Origin: Paracoccaceae bacterium
GTDB taxonomy: Bacteria > Pseudomonadota > Alphaproteobacteria > Rhodobacterales > Rhodobacteraceae
Length of the DNA stretch: 35,166 nt
Direction of reading: 5' to 3'
NCBI GenBank assembly: GCA_902534325.1
Contig: CACAPQ010000021.1
Location: 1-35,166 of the forward strand
Made by a program: the position numbers and the translations under genes. A model generated the notes under the pieces. That model did not search any database and had not been told where the DNA came from. It was given only the letters and a program-made list of their open reading frames with translations. This document shows positions 32,111 to 35,166 of the stretch, piece after piece. Numbering within the stretch: the stretch's first letter is position 1; each line of letters starts with the position of its first letter.

Positions 32111-33307
32111 TTATTCTTTTTTAGCAAGAAGTCTTTCGTTTGCTTGCAGTAGTTTACCTTGCTCTGGTTCTGGGCCCGATAGTACAGGAAAATATTTTCT
32201 TAAAGTATCGTGGTATGCTTTCACCCCATACTCTAAATCAGATAAAAAGACACCTTCGTAAGCGCTGGAGAATGCTGCTTCCCAAGACCATTCGATCAGC
32301 TGTTCGTCTTCTTTACTAGTTAATCGATCAATTCTCATGCTTAGATACCTTGAAATTTTCATCTCCCTATCTTCGTTTGCATATTTGTAATTACCACCGC
32401 GTTGTATGGTTTTTCCATTTTCTACTGGATACTCTTGGTAGAAGATTACTGAATCTGGATATAAGCCAAACACAAGATTTGGAAAAACGCCAATGTATAA
32501 CCAACATCTCTGATGAGCCTCGTCCAAAGTATCTTTGGCACGCAATAATTTTTTATAGTTTCTGACGCTCCACAAGTGTCCATTCCCGGAACTAAATGAT
32601 CCGACAGATCGAGATAGCCCTCCCTCTATTGGCTGATCGTAATAATTTTGACCAAATAGATCATGCAGACCTGGATGTGCCATAGGAACATGATATCCTT
32701 CATTATCAACATCGCGCACACACTTCCAATTTGCATCAATTTTCTCTGTCCAGAAACCATCTCCAGTAGGCTCAAGATCAGAGAGTTCATACTGTGAAAT
32801 TTCGTTATCAAATTTTTTTAGAATATTTGAAAGTGTAGGTTGTGGTCCAGGCTGAAATCTAACAAAAATAAAGCCATTCCATATGTCCATTTCTAAGGGG
32901 GGTAGGCCATATTCAAATGGGTCCAGTTTGGGAAGATATGATGGTTGTGAGGCACCCCTTAAAGTGCCATCAAGATTATAAGTCCAGCCATGAAATGGAC
33001 AAGTTATTGTTGATTTACATGTGCCGGCGTCGCCGGCTATTACCCGCGAACCGCGATGTTTGCACAAATTATGAAATGCTCTGATTTTTCGATCTTTACC
33101 TCTTATAACCAGTGCACGTTCGCCGATTAAATTCCAGGTTATGAAATCTCCTACGTTCGGTATATCGTTGCTATGACAGATAAGCTGCCAGTGGCGTCTA
33201 AAAAGCAAATCTTTTTCAGCTTCAAACATTTCGTCGTTAACAAAGCTCCAGGCGGGAAGGCCTGATCGATCCCAATCATTAGGTATCTCTGTATGTTCTT
33301 TTCCCAA
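32111..33307 (-). CDS. Rieske non-heme iron oxygenase, alpha subunit, copy 2
   Basis: The protein has 398 residues from the TTG at 33307, preferred because AAGGTGG lies five bases upstream. A GTG at 33316 would overlap that site. The Rieske centre is LCKHRGSRV (Cys82, His84) and TCPFHGWTY (Cys103, His106). The iron site is RDVDNEGYHVPMAH with His206 and His211, and Glu203 stands at the bridging position normally held by Asp. The long C-terminal domain and ETIE-free sequence show no reductase fusion. It differs considerably from copy 1 (18 rather than 17 residues between the Rieske pairs), so it likely handles another step or substrate of the same amine pathway. It is convergent with the GcvT-like gene. 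Confidence 0.9.
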   Translation of the reverse strand: MGKEHTEIPNDWDRSGLPAWSFVNDEMFEAEKDLLFRRHWQLICHSNDIPNVGDFITWNLIGERALVIRGKDRKIRAFHNLCKHRGSRVIAGDAGTCKSTITCPFHGWTYNLDGTLRGASQPSYLPKLDPFEYGLPPLEMDIWNGFIFVRFQPGPQPTLSNILKKFDNEISQYELSDLEPTGDGFWTEKIDANWKCVRDVDNEGYHVPMAHPGLHDLFGQNYYDQPIEGGLSRSVGSFSSGNGHLWSVRNYKKLLRAKDTLDEAHQRCWLYIGVFPNLVFGLYPDSVIFYQEYPVENGKTIQRGGNYKYANEDREMKISRYLSMRIDRLTSKEDEQLIEWSWEAAFSSAYEGVFLSDLEYGVKAYHDTLRKYFPVLSGPEPEQGKLLQANERLLAKKE

Positions 33308-33419
33308 TGAAACCACCTTTTAAATAAAAGCATAAACTCTTTGTTATTGTTAGCAATTAAAAAAAGAGATAAAAATATTTTGAATAAAAACCAATGGCTA
33401 TCAGTCTATTAAGATATCG

Positions 33420-34178
33420 ATGTTAAGAACTTTTTTTTTATCTCTTTTATTAATGATAGTTGTAAATCCAGCATCGGCTAAAAACGATGTATTAATTTTT
33501 AAAGATCAGAATAAGTTATGTATAGCTTCAAATAGCTTGCCAGATCATGAAATAGGTAAATTTCCAAACCGGGCAAACCCTCATTCGATAAGAGAACATT
33601 TGGTAGAATTTTGTATGCCCATTGATCCAGTAAAAAATAAGGTTCCAAAGTTTGTGAAAGGCACTATTGGCATTGCTATAAATGGAATTCAATTTCGCCC
33701 TAACACAGCAGGTTTTTATGATCCAAGGGCAAAAAGTGGGCACAGTAGGGACGGTGATAAACGCTGGTCACTAGATATTTTTGGGGCAAAGAATAAATTG
33801 GGGCTCGATCAGAGCAATGGACATATTGGACCAAATGGTCTTTATCATTATCATGGTATAGCAAAATCTTTGGTTATAAATTCTGGTAATTCCTTGATAG
33901 GTTATGCAGGCGATGGTTTTGAAATTCATTATCTTGGTAATAAAGTAACCTCCGGATACGAGTTAAAAAGTGGAATTAGACCTTCTGGCCCTGGCGGAAA
34001 ATATGACGGCTTATTCAATGAGGATTATATTCACAATGCCGCAGAAGGAACATTAGATGTGTGTAATGGTGGAGAGTTGGGTGGTAAGTTTGTTTATTTC
34101 GTAACGAATAGTTATCCTTTTGTCGGAAGATGTTTATGGGGTGATATCTCATCAAATTTTGGAGTTAATAGACACTAG
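33420..34178 (+). CDS. Exported YHYH-domain protein
   Basis: The 252-residue protein has a signal peptide (MLRTFFLSLLLMIVVNPASA before KNDV) and carries the GLYHYHGI motif that names the YHYH domain, within GHIGPNGLYHYHGI. Other family-like segments are NGIQFRPNTAGFYDP and GYAGDGFEIHY, followed by the Gly-rich SGIRPSGPGGKYDG and EDYIHNAAEGTLDVCNGG. The His-rich motif suggests metal binding in the periplasm. The biochemical role of YHYH proteins is not known. It is divergent from the Rieske gene and 101 bases upstream of the small exported protein. There are four Cys in the mature protein, which could form disulfides. Confidence 0.85.
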   Translation: MLRTFFLSLLLMIVVNPASAKNDVLIFKDQNKLCIASNSLPDHEIGKFPNRANPHSIREHLVEFCMPIDPVKNKVPKFVKGTIGIAINGIQFRPNTAGFYDPRAKSGHSRDGDKRWSLDIFGAKNKLGLDQSNGHIGPNGLYHYHGIAKSLVINSGNSLIGYAGDGFEIHYLGNKVTSGYELKSGIRPSGPGGKYDGLFNEDYIHNAAEGTLDVCNGGELGGKFVYFVTNSYPFVGRCLWGDISSNFGVNRH

Positions 34179-34247
34179 AAGAGCCAATTTAAGCTCAAAG
34201 AGATTAAATAAGAAATAAAAGACAAATATCCAGTTAAAGTGTATTGT

Positions 34248-34255
34248 TTAACCAT
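34248..34255 (+). promoter_or_regulatory. CtrA-like half site
   Basis: TTAACCAT matches the alphaproteobacterial CtrA half-site and lies 25 bases before the small exported protein. A second TTAA (34234) is ten bases upstream, not the canonical seven. A short motif in AT-rich DNA can occur by chance. Confidence 0.25.
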
Positions 34256-34279
34256 AAGCTTGAGGAGAAAGATTACTAA

Positions 34280-34534
34280 ATGCGAAATTTAATTTTTGTA
34301 GTTCTCGTTGCGTCTTTATTTTTTATACCTGCTGTGGCTCAAGAAAATTTGGTCAGTAGCAGCGGGAGTGCGGCCTCAGCGGGAGCAATTCCGGAAGTAG
34401 GGGTCAGTTTTGGAGGGGTTTCTATGGTCTCAATTACTTTAGCCGCTACTATTATTACTTCTTTGCTTGCCTTTGCTTTGGAAGATAGCAGTGACGCTAC
34501 GCCAGCGACAGACGCGCCAGCTTCAACTAATTAG
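34280..34534 (+). CDS. Small exported or membrane protein, YjbE-like
   Basis: An 84-residue protein with a strong GAGGAG ribosome site. It has a signal peptide (MRNLIFVVLVASLFFIPAVA before QEN), a Ser/Gly/Ala-rich stretch, a hydrophobic helix (about 46-66) and a Thr/Ala/Asp-rich end. The layout resembles E. coli YjbE, a ~80-residue protein of an exopolysaccharide operon, but similarity is in composition more than sequence. No function can be assigned. It is convergent with a YdcF-like gene, and YdcF/DUF218 proteins also serve envelope polysaccharide metabolism. Confidence 0.7.
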   Translation: MRNLIFVVLVASLFFIPAVAQENLVSSSGSAASAGAIPEVGVSFGGVSMVSITLAATIITSLLAFALEDSSDATPATDAPASTN

Positions 34535-34613
34535 TAAAAAGTTCATTAACTGGCCAATCAGCTATGGAATTTAGATTGAAATTAAGTCGAAAAATTAAAA
34601 TAATTGATAAATA

Positions 34614-35166
34614 CTAAAATTTTAAAGCGTAGTATCCTCTGCCGATCAATTCTCTAAAAAACAAGTTACTTTCATAAAAGGATTTTGCTTTAGGTAAAAA
34701 CTCAAGTACATCCATTTTTTTCGCTGACTTGCGAAAATCTACGGCATATGGGATCACGTTTAAGCTTTGATTGCGGAATACTGTCTCAGCTCTAGGCATG
34801 TGAAAAGCAGAAGTTACTAAAATGATTGTACTGTTTTTGGGCAGCATTTTGGAAACAGCAACAGCTTCGTCATTTGTATTTTGGACTATCTCAGTTAGAA
34901 GGATTTTCCTAGGGTCTATTCCTTGTGATTGAATAAAATCAGCCAAGAACTCGCCCTCTGATAAACCTAAGCTCCATGGTAATTTTCCTTGGGTAAGAAT
35001 TATTTTTTTGGCCTTGTTTAAATTCAAAATCTGAATGCCGGCAAAAATCCGATCAACTGCATCTGTGAATTCATATTTAAAGCCGTCAGTTTGCTTAATT
35101 GTTCTTACCATACCGCTTAAAACAACAACGGTATCTGCAGCAGTAATTTCACCGGGTGAAAGAGGT
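34614..35166 (-). CDS. YdcF/DUF218-family protein (N-terminus outside window)
   Basis: The frame runs from the stop at 34614 to the right edge without interruption, about 183 residues, so the start lies beyond 35166. An internal ATG at 35111 is not the real start, because the conserved opening strand ADTVVVLSG precedes it. Family motifs are AADTVVVLSG, DRIFAGIQI, KKIILTQG followed by GLSEGEFLADF, the NTNDEA segment (usual NTxENA), and ILVTSAFHMPRAETVFRNQ. This fold, also in SanA/YdcF/ElyC, acts in the envelope: some members influence peptidoglycan or lipid-linked sugar metabolism. The true substrate is unknown. Confidence 0.88.
   Translation of the reverse strand, partial: PLSPGEITAADTVVVLSGMVRTIKQTDGFKYEFTDAVDRIFAGIQILNLNKAKKIILTQGKLPWSLGLSEGEFLADFIQSQGIDPRKILLTEIVQNTNDEAVAVSKMLPKNSTIILVTSAFHMPRAETVFRNQSLNVIPYAVDFRKSAKKMDVLEFLPKAKSFYESNLFFRELIGRGYYALKF

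Noticed and set aside
1-35166. CRISPR arrays, insertion sequences or toxin-antitoxin modules
   Set aside because: No spaced direct repeats, transposase motifs or terminal inverted repeats were found on either strand. The only tandem repeat is the 12-bp pair near tRNA-Gly.

Overview
This AT-rich window is most likely a chromosomal segment of an alphaproteobacterium, probably a marine Rhodobacterales (Roseobacter-type) lineage. Four things point there. The tRNA-His has G1-U72 and A73. A riboflavin synthesis protein has a degenerate GTP cyclohydrolase II half. MmcB and a short DUF6324-like protein sit together. The accessory content is dominated by Rieske oxygenases, FAD oxidoreductases and Pot-type ABC transporters. 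The taxonomic call is inference. No rRNA, CRISPR array, insertion sequence or intact integrase is visible.

Region 1 (1-9552, all +) is a tightly packed catabolic operon. It holds the tail of an EamA-type exporter, two Gfo/Idh/MocA dehydrogenases, an SDR, two beta-hydroxyacid dehydrogenases, a TIM-barrel sugar isomerase, an Ldh2-type oxidoreductase, mannonate dehydratase (UxuA), a 5-deoxy-glucuronate isomerase (IolB) and, slightly apart, a HAD-IIB hydrolase. Most junctions overlap or lie within 15 bases. UxuA and IolB together point to breakdown of a uronate or cyclitol-derived sugar acid. The rest of both textbook pathways (IolC/D/E/J, UxuB, KDG kinase) is absent, so the substrate is open.

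Region 2 (9553-17735) is housekeeping. It contains tRNA-Tyr, an RlmB-type rRNA methyltransferase, ribBX-ribH-nusB, a 6S-like structured RNA on the minus strand with its own promoter, mmcB, a short conserved protein, tRNA-His, lepA, an alpha/beta hydrolase, an SRAP (HMCES/YedK) protein and tRNA-Gly(TCC).

Region 3 (17736-20610) lies just downstream of tRNA-Gly. It carries a 12-bp tandem duplication, a LemA-family protein and a DUF2207 membrane protein with a poly-glycine tail, and may be an accessory insertion.

Region 4 (20611-33307) looks like an uptake and catabolism cluster for a methylated or quaternary amine, or a polyamine-like compound. Two different Rieske oxygenases frame it. Both have Glu in place of the usual bridging Asp, as in carnitine and glycine-betaine oxygenases. 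Between them are a flavin amine oxidase, a PotD-like binding protein convergent with a PotB-PotC-PotA-like operon, and a translationally coupled trio of two PYROXD2-like FAD oxidoreductases and a GcvT/aminomethyltransferase-like protein. The inferred logic is import, oxidative demethylation or deamination, and capture of C1 units on tetrahydrofolate.

Region 5 (33308-35166) holds an exported YHYH-domain protein, a small exported or membrane protein resembling YjbE, and a YdcF/DUF218 protein that runs off the window end.
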